A stretch of 5,795 nucleotides of DNA from Gammaproteobacteria bacterium (GTDB taxonomy: Bacteria; Pseudomonadota; Gammaproteobacteria; Competibacterales; Competibacteraceae). The first letter of the stretch is position 1, and each line of letters begins with the position of its first letter. This document shows, in pieces, positions 1 through 5,795 of the stretch. The stretch covers positions 1-5,795 of the forward strand of contig PWUP01000120.1 of the NCBI GenBank assembly GCA_003562535.1, in the 5' to 3' direction. Position numbers and translations under genes: made by a program. Below the pieces are notes generated by a model. That model was not told where the DNA came from. It made no database searches and saw only the letters and a program-made list of their open reading frames with translations.

Positions 1-2003
1 CAACCTTGGTGGTGGTGTTACCCTCTGAACACACGGGCGGGGAGTTAATCGTTCGGCATACCGGTCGTGAAGCGGTATTTGATCCTACTGGACTGGATAT
101 TTCTGAAATCGCCTATGCGGCTTTCTATGCAGATTGCGAGCATGAAGTGCGCCCTATTATCACCGGTCATCGTCCGTGCTTAGTGTTCAACCTCATTCAC
201 AAACCTGCTGGGAAAAAGCAAAAGAATGATCTGCCGTCAGCGCCTGATTACCGTAAAGAGACGCGCCAAGCCGCTGATCTTATACATGCAGCCTTTGCCA
301 GCTCTGCCAAGCCGACCAAATTAGTCTGGTTATTAGAGCATCAGTACAGTCCCGCAGAATTAGATTTCGCCTGCTTAAAAGGAACCGATGCTGCGGTTGC
401 CGATGTGCTGGTTGCCGCGGCTGAGCAAGCCGACTGTGCGGCTCATCTGGCATTGGTGCATATTGAAGAAAGTGGTGCGGCTGAACCTAGTTATTATCCT
501 AGCTATAGCCGTCGCTATAGTCGCTATAATCGTTACAACGACTATGACAACGATGACTGCGATGACGACGAGTTTGAAATTATTGAGGCTTATGACCTGC
601 TAACATTTTTAGAGGATTGGCGTGATACGACCGGTCAGCCCAAAGCCTTTGGGCAAATCCCCATTGGCAACGATGAGTTGTTGCCTGCGGATGCGCTTGA
701 GCATGAACCTCCTGATGAACAACGCATGACCGAGGCGACCGGCAATGAAGGCGCGAGCTACGAACGTTCCTACCTGCGAGCGGCGATCACGGTATGGCCG
801 CACAGTGATTTTGCTAATGTGTTGTTACAGGGCGGGGCAGAGTCAGTATTACCCTATGTGACCGATCAGTTAGCAGCTCATGATGGTGCCCCGTCCACTC
901 AGCATCGGTTGGTGAATTTAGCGCACCAAATCATCGACGCTTGGCCGCAGCGATCCGGTTATTTTGACTCTGAGAATCCGCTAAGATCGCGTCAAACCAT
1001 GTTGCAGTTGCTTGTCGGACTTGGTGATGTGCAGGCTATGCAGCGTTTTATCGATGAAGTGGTTTCGAGTCAGTATGATGGCAGTGAAAATGCCGTATTA
1101 GCTCAAGCCTTGGGTCAATTCAATCCATCGCTGATCATCGAGACCGCTTGCGCGCTGATCAAACAGCATGCCAAAAATAAGCTGGAGCCGTGTCTCAGCC
1201 TGTTTCTTGCCCTGCTGGAGGCGGCTGACCCTGAGCAGCAAGCGGCCTTACATCCGGTAGCCGAAGCCTGTGTAGCGGGCTTAGGCATTAAGGCTAAACC
1301 CAAACCGCCATCAACTTATTTCTGGAATGACAACAGCCACAAAGATTCCCCTCAATCCGTTGTGACGGCGCCATTGTTGGCGGATTATCTCGACGGTTTA
1401 GCCCGTATACAGCGGGAGGATCTACGTCTAGCGTCGGTTGTTTGCTTGAGTAAGGCGCCTGCGAAATATGATCCTGTCACATTGTGGGTTGACTTGTTGG
1501 ATTTACTGCATCGTCGCCAGGGTAGCGATGTTGAAAATGACCCCGTTTATCAGCGTTTGTGGAGTGATACCGCTAAGTTTCTACTCAAGCGCAGCGCAAT
1601 GCCACCGGACGCACCGGTTGACTGGAAACAGGAGGTTACTCTTGAGCCGAGTGGTGACGATTGGGAGGAATTGCAAAACTTTGCTCGCAACCCTGATGCG
1701 CGTGTGCATCGGTTTGCGGTGAACCAGTCTCGGCGGCAGGAACTGCACTATTTAATCGAAAAGTACGCGCTCGATATGACGCATGTCACTGAACGCCGAG
1801 GGCGTCCCTACACTTTGGTGTGTACTAAGACACGCCGTCGTTACCAGGAGCGTTGCCAGCAGTATCTCGGCGATATCAAAGCGATGCAGAGCTTAACTGA
1901 GTTATTCACCTTAGAGATTGCTGCCGTTTCTGGCCTATACTCGCGTTTGCAGGCAGCGCAACAGGCGAGGCAAGGTTGGACTCCATCGGAAGGGGGGTTA
2001 TAG
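1..2003 (+). CDS. Large 2-oxoglutarate/Fe(II)-dependent dioxygenase-domain protein, 5' end truncated by the window
   Basis: The reading frame is open to the first full codon at base 3, and the protein enters in mid-domain, so the true start lies upstream; the TTG at 6 is not a credible start. Counting that TTG as residue 1, residues 1-63 are the C-terminal half of a prolyl-4-hydroxylase-like double-stranded beta helix. They contain HTGGEL at 9-14, a distal iron-ligand candidate His46 (CEHEV) and, ten residues later, Arg56, the expected 2-oxoglutarate-binding position. The HxD iron pair would be upstream and cannot be checked. Residues 111-135 (EHQYSPAELDF onward) and 243-265 (TGNEGASYERSYLRAA) look like conserved blocks of a long protein family. 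Between them, residues 163-189 form a Tyr/Arg/Ser then Asp-rich low-complexity linker. Residues from about 270 to 480 look like stacked helices, possibly HEAT or TPR type, and 601-620 hold a basic TLVCTKTRRRY motif. No signal peptide or membrane helix is visible in this part, so it is probably cytoplasmic. Its hydroxylation substrate is unknown. The domain call is firm and the biological role is not. Confidence 0.85.
   Translation, partial: TLVVVLPSEHTGGELIVRHTGREAVFDPTGLDISEIAYAAFYADCEHEVRPIITGHRPCLVFNLIHKPAGKKQKNDLPSAPDYRKETRQAADLIHAAFASSAKPTKLVWLLEHQYSPAELDFACLKGTDAAVADVLVAAAEQADCAAHLALVHIEESGAAEPSYYPSYSRRYSRYNRYNDYDNDDCDDDEFEIIEAYDLLTFLEDWRDTTGQPKAFGQIPIGNDELLPADALEHEPPDEQRMTEATGNEGASYERSYLRAAITVWPHSDFANVLLQGGAESVLPYVTDQLAAHDGAPSTQHRLVNLAHQIIDAWPQRSGYFDSENPLRSRQTMLQLLVGLGDVQAMQRFIDEVVSSQYDGSENAVLAQALGQFNPSLIIETACALIKQHAKNKLEPCLSLFLALLEAADPEQQAALHPVAEACVAGLGIKAKPKPPSTYFWNDNSHKDSPQSVVTAPLLADYLDGLARIQREDLRLASVVCLSKAPAKYDPVTLWVDLLDLLHRRQGSDVENDPVYQRLWSDTAKFLLKRSAMPPDAPVDWKQEVTLEPSGDDWEELQNFARNPDARVHRFAVNQSRRQELHYLIEKYALDMTHVTERRGRPYTLVCTKTRRRYQERCQQYLGDIKAMQSLTELFTLEIAAVSGLYSRLQAAQQARQGWTPSEGGL
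492..572 (+). other. Low-complexity linker in the dioxygenase: Tyr/Arg/Ser then Asp-rich
   Basis: Codons for residues 163-189 encode alternating Tyr, Ser, Arg and Asn (YSRRYSRYNRYN) and then switch sharply to an Asp-rich stretch (DNDDCDDDE). The DNA shows repeated ctat/cgctat and gatgac units. It separates the catalytic domain side from the helical C-terminal part and is most simply a flexible, disordered linker with a positive-to-negative charge switch. A similar acidic linker may be usual in this family, so it need not be a recent insertion. Confidence 0.6.
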
Positions 2004-2006
2004 TGG

Positions 2007-3269
2007 TCACTGGCTGGTAGTTTTTACGTCCGCTGAGGTCGTTGCGCTTTCCTCAGCGACCCATTCCGCGCTAACGGTTGATGCTCGGGGAGCCACTGGT
2101 ACATACGCGCCTTGTTCTTCCATCGGTGTGGCCGCGCGGCGGGTCATCCGATAGAGCGCAAACACGCCAATGCTGCCGTGGATGACCGCTAGCCACCAGA
2201 AAAAACCGATTGCTCCGAACTGGGTCATAAGCAGCGCGACGGTGATTGGTCCTAAACTGGAGCCACAGCCAAAAATCAGCATCATTCGTCCGCTGGCGGC
2301 AACCATCTGCTCGGTAGGGAGTTTGTCATTGGTATGGGCAATACACAGTGCATACATGGGCAGATGCAGGCCACCAAACAGCGCCACTAACACAAACAAA
2401 GCGATACTCGGATGTTGTACAAAAGGTATGGCGGCGGCAGCGCATAACATGGCGAGGAAAGTGACGAGAGTGATCACCGTGCGCCGGTCGAATACATCGG
2501 AAAAATGCCCGATAGGCCATTGCAGCAACATCCCCCCAAAAATCGCCGCCATCATAAAATAGGCCACCTGCTGAATGGGTAGGCCAATGCTGCTGGCAAA
2601 TACCGCGCCCATGCCCATCAGTGTGCCATTAGCGATACCGGCGCCAAACGCGCCGACAACGCCCAGTGGAGAGCTTTGATACAGCTCGCGTATCTGGATC
2701 GGTGGGGTTTGCGCAATGGCCGGCGCAGCAACCACCGTTAATGAAATGGGCACCAGCGCCAGCGACACCAACACCGAGGTGAGGATAAATAATTCAGGTT
2801 GCTCGGCTGGGGCAAGGTTCAGCAATAATTGACCTAAGGTCATGCCACCGAGGCTGACGATCATGTACAGCGATAACATTTTACCGCGAGTCTGATTTGT
2901 GGAGCGTTCGTTTAACCAGCTTTCAACCACCACATACAGCCCAGCATAGCTGAACCCTGTGATCAGACGCATGCCCATCCACAAGATTGGGTCAACAAAC
3001 ACCGTGTGCAGTAACACGGAAGAAGACGCCAGCGAGGCGAGAGCCGCAAACACGCGGATGTGGCCGACGTTATTGACCAATCGTGGGACAAAAATGGAGC
3101 CAACCAGAAAACCCACATAATAGCCCGTCATCACCCAACCTGTGGTGGTCGTCGCAAAGCCTTCCAGTGAGGCGCGTACTCCGAGCAGTGTCCCTTGTAA
3201 TCCATTGCCAAGCATGATTAATGCAAGACCGACAAACAGTACCCAGGTGGAACGAATGGCAGCGAACAT
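2007..3269 (-). CDS. MFS transporter, YcaD-like family
   Basis: This encodes a 420-residue integral inner-membrane transporter of the major facilitator superfamily. About twelve hydrophobic helices are visible, roughly at 8-28, 44-64, 73-91, 95-117, 132-152, 160-182, 203-225, 233-255, 265-283, 288-310, 322-348 and 352-374. A hydrophilic, Thr/Ala/Glu-rich cytoplasmic tail of about 45 residues follows. The helix 4-5 region has VVVESWLNERS and RGKMLSLYM, and the helix 8-9 loop has QWPIGHFSDVFDRR, a motif-A-like sequence; these resemble E. coli YcaD and its relatives. The substrate is not known for this group. I chose the ATG at 3269 over the in-frame TTG at 3314 because the protein then begins MFAAIRSTWVLF, as expected for the family, and because a candidate promoter would start RNA at about 3316, leaving no leader for the TTG. 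The gene converges on the dioxygenase (3-base gap between stops) and diverges from phaC. Family confidence is high and start confidence moderate. Confidence 0.9.
   Translation of the reverse strand: MFAAIRSTWVLFVGLALIMLGNGLQGTLLGVRASLEGFATTTTGWVMTGYYVGFLVGSIFVPRLVNNVGHIRVFAALASLASSSVLLHTVFVDPILWMGMRLITGFSYAGLYVVVESWLNERSTNQTRGKMLSLYMIVSLGGMTLGQLLLNLAPAEQPELFILTSVLVSLALVPISLTVVAAPAIAQTPPIQIRELYQSSPLGVVGAFGAGIANGTLMGMGAVFASSIGLPIQQVAYFMMAAIFGGMLLQWPIGHFSDVFDRRTVITLVTFLAMLCAAAAIPFVQHPSIALFVLVALFGGLHLPMYALCIAHTNDKLPTEQMVAASGRMMLIFGCGSSLGPITVALLMTQFGAIGFFWWLAVIHGSIGVFALYRMTRRAATPMEEQGAYVPVAPRASTVSAEWVAEESATTSADVKTTSQ
2031..2058. repeat. Perfect 8-bp inverted repeat (hairpin) near the convergent gene ends
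   Basis: CGCTGAGG at 2031-2038 and CCTCAGCG at 2051-2058 are exact reverse complements around a 12-base loop. The hairpin starts 27 bases after the dioxygenase stop codon and lies inside the last codons of the opposing transporter gene. It would fold in RNA from either strand. Neither strand has a T-run after it, so it is not a canonical intrinsic terminator, but it could stabilise or help end the dioxygenase transcript. It may also be a chance product of the coding sequence. Confidence 0.45.
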
Positions 3270-3283
3270 AGCGTATATTAAGA

Positions 3284-3287
3284 CTCC
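3284..3287 (-). promoter_or_regulatory. Candidate ribosome binding site for the MFS gene
   Basis: GGAG on the minus strand lies 14 bases upstream of the ATG at 3269. This is farther than the usual 5-10 bases, so translation may be modest or the site may be wrong. No better Shine-Dalgarno sequence lies closer to this ATG. Confidence 0.35.
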
Positions 3288-3320
3288 AGAGGCACTGAAC
3301 AGGCGGGATGACAAGGCGAC

Positions 3321-3332
3321 GGATTGTAATCC
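3321..3332. repeat. Small operator-like palindrome GGATT-GT-AATCC
   Basis: Arms GGATT and AATCC are reverse complements around a 2-base centre, and the element covers the predicted -10 box of the MFS gene. A dimeric repressor could bind here, but no regulator gene is in the window and a 5-bp arm can easily arise by chance. Confidence 0.25.
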
Positions 3333-3351
3333 TTAGTCCATCGGTCGGCAA
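3323..3351 (-). promoter_or_regulatory. Candidate sigma-70 promoter for the MFS gene
   Basis: On the minus strand, TTGCCG (3351-3346, four of six consensus bases) is followed after exactly 17 bases by TACAAT (3328-3323, five of six). Transcription would start near 3316, giving a leader of about 47 bases before the ATG at 3269. The -10 box sits inside the near-palindrome GGATTGTAATCC (3321-3332). The match was found by eye. Confidence 0.45.
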
Positions 3352-3360
3352 TCACTATCG

Positions 3361-3369
3361 TGTTATCAT
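3361..3369 (+). promoter_or_regulatory. Candidate extended -10 promoter for phaC
   Basis: TGTTATCAT fits an extended -10 element (TG, one base, then TATCAT with five of six bases matching TATAAT). No good -35 box lies 16-18 bases upstream, which extended -10 promoters tolerate. RNA would start near 3376, about 25 bases before the phaC start codon. The site is next to the minus-strand -35 box at 3346-3351, so the two promoters would be back to back. Confidence 0.35.
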
Positions 3370-3390
3370 CCGCTACACACCAAAAACATG

Positions 3391-3395
3391 AGGAG
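3391..3395 (+). promoter_or_regulatory. Ribosome binding site of phaC
   Basis: AGGAG lies 5 bases before the ATG at 3401 and 8 bases before a second in-frame ATG at 3404. Both spacings work, so the start is uncertain by one codon only. Confidence 0.8.
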
Positions 3396-3400
3396 AAATA

Positions 3401-5230
3401 ATGATGGGTGAACAGTCTAATCCGCTAACTCCGTTCGGTTTTCCAAAACTCAAAGAAGCTGATGCCCAACGGATGGCTGAGCGCTTCAAAGAGATTGCCG
3501 AGCGCAGTCAGCAGGTCATGCAGGAGATGACGCAACGAAATCTGTCTGGGCAGCAGGCTCCTCTGCCTGATCCCAGTGTAGTCAGCAAATCATTTATGGC
3601 CTTGACCGAGAAGCTGCTGAGTAATCCGACTCAGCTTGTGCAAGCTCAGGCCGATTATTACCAACAGATGATGACTCTGTGGCAAACCACCAGTCGGCGG
3701 TTACAGGGTGAGACGGTTGCTCCTCTCGTCGAGTCGCCGCCGAGTGATAAGCGGTTTAAAGATGATCAGTGGCAAGAGAATCCTTATTTCGATTTTCTGA
3801 AACAATCGTATCTGTTGTCCGTCAACAGCGTTATGGCGTGTGTCGAGCAGGCGAAAGCGCAAATGGATGCCAAAACAGCGGCCAAGGTGGATTTTTACAT
3901 TCGCCAATACCTCGATGCCATGTCGCCCACTAATTTTCCCCATACCAACCCCCAAGTGCTTAAAGCCGCTATGGAATCCGGCGGCGAGAATTTGCTCAAA
4001 GGTTTGGAGAATATGCTGGAGGATATGGCGCGTGGGCGGGGCGAATTGCGTATCCGTATGACCGATTTGGAAGCGTTTAAACTGGGTGAGAATATTGCCG
4101 TTACTCCCGGCAAAGTGGTATTTGAAACTGAGTTGATGCAGTTGCTGCAGTACACGCCGACCACTGAGCAGGCGTATCAACGTCCTCTGCTGGTCGTGCC
4201 ACCGTGGATTAACAAATACTATATTATGGATTTATCGCCTAAAAACTCCTTCATCAAGTGGGCGGTGGATCAAGGTTTTACTGTGTTTGTGATCTCATGG
4301 ATCAATCCTGACGAATCCTTAGCCGATCGTAACTTTGAGGACTATCTCAAAGAAGGCACCTTGAAAGCCATTGAAGCCGTGGAGCAAGCGACCGGCGAGT
4401 CGGAAATTAACACGCTGGGCTATTGCATCGGCGGCACGTTGCTGATGTCCACCTTGGGTTATTTAGCTGCGGTTGGTCAGGATGATCGGGTTAAAAGCGC
4501 CACGTTTTTTACCACTTTGATTGATTTCAGTGAAGTGGGTGAGTTGTCGGTCTTCGTTGACGAGGAACAAATCTCGATGATGGAGCGGCAGATGGAAAAA
4601 CGCGGCTATTTGGAAGGCAGTCAAATGGCCACGGTGTTTAATATGCTGCGTGCCAATGATTTGATCTGGTCGTTTTATGTGAATAACTATTTGCTCGGCA
4701 AGGAACCGATGCCCTTTGATCTGCTGTATTGGAATTCCGATTCCACGCGGATGCCGCGCAAAATGCACAGTTTTTATCTGCGCAATATGTATTTGCATAA
4801 TCGGCTTAAAGAGCCAGGCGGCATTACTTTACTGGGTGAGCCTATCGATTTGGCTAAGGTTCGCACGCCGCAATACTATTTATGTGCTAAAGAAGATCAT
4901 ATTGCGCCGTGGATAGGCACCTATCGTGGAGTTAACCTCACCGCTGGCCCGGTGCGGTTTGTCTTAGGGGGATCAGGGCATATTGCTGGTGTGATTAACC
5001 CACCGGCACGCAATAAATACGGTTACTGGACGAATGAGGCTTTACCCGACGATCCCCAAGCGTGGTTGGACAATGCCGAGTATCAAGCAGGGTCATGGTG
5101 GCCGAACTGGTTGGATTGGAGCCAGACTTATGCCGGCGATCAAGTGCCTGCACGTCAACCCGGCGATGGTGCGCTGCAGCCGCTGGAAGACGCGCCTGGT
5201 CGTTATGTCAAGGTGCGTATTGACGGTTAA
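3401..5230 (+). CDS. phaC: Class I poly(3-hydroxyalkanoate) synthase
   Basis: This enzyme polymerises (R)-3-hydroxyacyl-CoA, typically 3-hydroxybutyryl-CoA, into PHA at the surface of cytoplasmic storage granules, releasing CoA. The 609-residue length fits class I, which is near 590-600; class II enzymes are shorter. A variable, Gln/Glu-rich N-terminal region (about 1-110) precedes the PhaC N-domain (about 112-285) and an alpha/beta-hydrolase fold (about 260-570). The lipase-like box GYCIGG places the nucleophile at Cys342. Asp499 (KEDHIAPW) and His527 (GGSGHIAGVINPP) complete the triad. The PPWINKYYIMDLSPKNSFI block at 267-285 is also characteristic. The end, APGRYVKVR, is typical of intact synthases, so the gene appears full length and functional. 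It has a good ribosome binding site at 3391 and its own candidate promoter. No phaA, phaB, phasin or depolymerase gene is adjacent, so precursor supply must be encoded elsewhere. Two hairpins follow its stop codon, then the tRNA-tuf operon promoter. Confidence 0.96.
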   Translation: MMGEQSNPLTPFGFPKLKEADAQRMAERFKEIAERSQQVMQEMTQRNLSGQQAPLPDPSVVSKSFMALTEKLLSNPTQLVQAQADYYQQMMTLWQTTSRRLQGETVAPLVESPPSDKRFKDDQWQENPYFDFLKQSYLLSVNSVMACVEQAKAQMDAKTAAKVDFYIRQYLDAMSPTNFPHTNPQVLKAAMESGGENLLKGLENMLEDMARGRGELRIRMTDLEAFKLGENIAVTPGKVVFETELMQLLQYTPTTEQAYQRPLLVVPPWINKYYIMDLSPKNSFIKWAVDQGFTVFVISWINPDESLADRNFEDYLKEGTLKAIEAVEQATGESEINTLGYCIGGTLLMSTLGYLAAVGQDDRVKSATFFTTLIDFSEVGELSVFVDEEQISMMERQMEKRGYLEGSQMATVFNMLRANDLIWSFYVNNYLLGKEPMPFDLLYWNSDSTRMPRKMHSFYLRNMYLHNRLKEPGGITLLGEPIDLAKVRTPQYYLCAKEDHIAPWIGTYRGVNLTAGPVRFVLGGSGHIAGVINPPARNKYGYWTNEALPDDPQAWLDNAEYQAGSWWPNWLDWSQTYAGDQVPARQPGDGALQPLEDAPGRYVKVRIDG

Positions 5231-5231
5231 C

Positions 5232-5247
5232 GGCTCACTGTTGAGCT
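5232..5247 (+). terminator. Small hairpin just after phaC (first of two)
   Basis: GCTCA (5233-5237) pairs with TGAGC (5242-5246) around a CTGT loop, and a G-T wobble at 5232/5247 extends the stem. It begins one base after the phaC stop codon. Alone it is weak; with the stronger hairpin 4 bases downstream it could protect the phaC mRNA end. Confidence 0.4.
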
Positions 5248-5250
5248 ATA

Positions 5251-5270
5251 CCCCGTCCGTCAGGGCGGGG
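5251..5270 (+). terminator. GC-rich hairpin after phaC, no U-tract
   Basis: CCCCGTCC (5251-5258) pairs with GGGCGGGG (5263-5270) around GTCA, giving 8 pairs including one T-G wobble. The following bases (GAATGTCAAAATTAAG) contain no T-run. It is therefore a stable transcript-end hairpin or a leaky terminator, and some phaC readthrough into the tRNA operon is possible. Confidence 0.5.
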
Positions 5271-5288
5271 GAATGTCAAAATTAAGTG

Positions 5289-5317
5289 TTGACAATAGTG
5301 TTTAAGAAAACGATAAT
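5289..5317 (+). promoter_or_regulatory. Strong sigma-70 promoter of the tRNA-tuf operon
   Basis: TTGACA (5289-5294, perfect -35) is separated by 17 bases from GATAAT (5312-5317, five of six -10 bases). The next bases, GGCCAGC, form a GC-rich discriminator, a feature known from stable-RNA promoters under stringent (ppGpp) control. Initiation would fall near 5322-5324, about 10 bases before tRNA-Tyr. Confidence 0.85.
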
Positions 5318-5332
5318 GGCCAGCTTAACTGC

Positions 5333-5416
5333 GGAGGGGTACCCAAGCGGCCAACGGGGGCAGACTGTAAATCTGTTGCGAGAGCTTCGTAGGTTCGAAT
5401 CCTACCCCCTCCACCA
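5333..5416 (+). tRNA. tRNA-Tyr (anticodon GTA)
   Basis: The acceptor GGAGGGG (5333-5339) pairs with CCCCTCC (5406-5412), followed by discriminator A and encoded CCA. The anticodon arm GCAGA/TCTGT holds loop CTGTAAA with GTA at 5367-5369. The T arm GTAGG-TTCGAAT-CCTAC is perfect. The long variable arm (5377-5388) marks a class II tRNA, as expected for bacterial tRNA-Tyr. It is the first gene of the operon and corresponds in position to E. coli tyrU. Confidence 0.97.
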
Positions 5417-5426
5417 CCGTGTTTCG

Positions 5427-5436
<10 letters not shown>
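5415..5436 (+). repeat. Hairpin in the Tyr-Gly spacer
   Basis: CACCGT (5415-5420) pairs with ACGGTG (5431-5436) across 10 bases, using the last two bases of tRNA-Tyr. It might guide 3' end processing of tRNA-Tyr. It is mutually exclusive with the longer-range stem formed by 5427-5434 and 5521-5528. Confidence 0.35.
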
Positions 5437-5528
<92 letters not shown>

Positions 5529-5541
5529 TACGCCGCAGTTT

Positions 5542-5617
<76 letters not shown>

Positions 5618-5682
5618 TTTTTAAGCATTTTTTTCACAGTACGTTTTAGTCAGACATCCGGGCGCAGGGGGTATCGTAAACA

Positions 5683-5795
5683 ATGTCGAAGGCAAAATTC
5701 GAGCGGACGAAGCCGCACGTAAATGTAGGCACGATTGGCCACGTAGATCACGGTAAGACGACGCTGACGGCGGCGCTCACGAAAGTGTGTGCGGA
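5683..5795 (+). CDS. tuf: Elongation factor Tu, 3' end beyond the window
   Basis: EF-Tu is the cytoplasmic GTPase that carries aminoacyl-tRNA to the ribosomal A site. Only the first 37 residues of about 395 are present, starting MSKAKFERTKPHVNVGTIG. The P-loop GHVDHGKT at 19-26 contains the nucleotide-binding Lys25 and Thr26, so the identification is secure. The ATG at 5683 matches the usual protein start. The nearest Shine-Dalgarno-like sequence is AGGGGG (5666-5671), 11 bases upstream, which is weak for such an abundant protein. The 65-base gap after tRNA-Thr has T-runs but no convincing promoter or terminator, so tuf is probably co-transcribed with the tRNAs, as tufB is in E. coli. Codon choice here is unusual: all six Thr codons are ACG, and Arg8 is CGG. 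Confidence 0.97.
   Translation, partial: MSKAKFERTKPHVNVGTIGHVDHGKTTLTAALTKVCA

Noticed and set aside
492..572. Tandem-repeat or inserted element in the dioxygenase gene
   Set aside because: The repeated units are short, imperfect and in frame, and they encode a plausible disordered linker; there are no flanking duplications or element ends.
2170..2562. 130-residue plus-strand open frame opposite the transporter
   Set aside because: It is antisense to conserved transmembrane segments of the MFS gene and has no family features.
3270..3314. TTG start at 3314 extending the transporter by 15 residues
   Set aside because: The predicted transcription start near 3316 leaves no leader, and the extension is not typical of the family.
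3388..3411. Seven-codon leader frame (MRRNNDG) overlapping the phaC start
   Set aside because: It has no ribosome binding site of its own, and its codons contain the phaC Shine-Dalgarno sequence, so it is probably chance.
3701..4180. 159-residue minus-strand open frame inside phaC
   Set aside because: It is a shadow of phaC with no recognisable domain, and phaC is intact in the other strand.
5618..5682. Internal promoter or terminator between tRNA-Thr and tuf
   Set aside because: TTCACA at 5633-5638 resembles a -35 box but has no -10 box at 16-18 bases. The T-runs at 5618-5634 have no dedicated hairpin before them.

Overview
The window looks like ordinary chromosomal DNA of a gammaproteobacterium. 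The main evidence is a tRNA-Tyr(GTA), tRNA-Gly(TCC), tRNA-Thr(GGT), tuf block. This is the order of the Escherichia coli tyrU-glyT-thrT-tufB part of the tufB operon, and all three tRNAs have an encoded CCA end. A class I polyhydroxyalkanoate (PHA) synthase and a YcaD-like MFS transporter fit a PHA-storing, probably marine or environmental lineage. I cannot name a genus from sequence alone.

Layout from left to right. Positions 1-2003 (+) hold the 3' part of a large 2-oxoglutarate/Fe(II)-dioxygenase protein whose start lies before the window. Positions 2007-3269 (-) hold a 12-helix MFS transporter that converges on it with only 3 bases between stop codons. Positions 3270-3400 are a divergent promoter region with candidate promoters on both strands. 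Positions 3401-5230 (+) hold phaC, complete, with its catalytic Cys-Asp-His triad. Positions 5231-5270 hold two tandem hairpins. A near-consensus sigma-70 promoter at 5289-5317 then drives the three tRNA genes (5333-5617), followed after a 65-base leader by the first 37 codons of tuf (5683 to the window end). No stretch over 300 bases lacks a gene.

The genes form separate units more than one pathway. The tRNA-tuf block is core translation: EF-Tu delivers aminoacyl-tRNAs, and the three tRNAs are probably cut from the same transcript that carries the tuf message. phaC polymerises hydroxyacyl-CoA into storage granules and stands alone here, with no phaA, phaB, phasin or depolymerase in view. The transporter substrate and the dioxygenase target are unknown.

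I looked for an undescribed system and did not find a convincing one. The points most worth checking are the large uncharacterised dioxygenase, an inverted repeat in the tRNA spacers that brackets tRNA-Gly and competes with a local hairpin, the overlapping divergent promoters with a small palindrome, and the unusual codon choice at the start of tuf.
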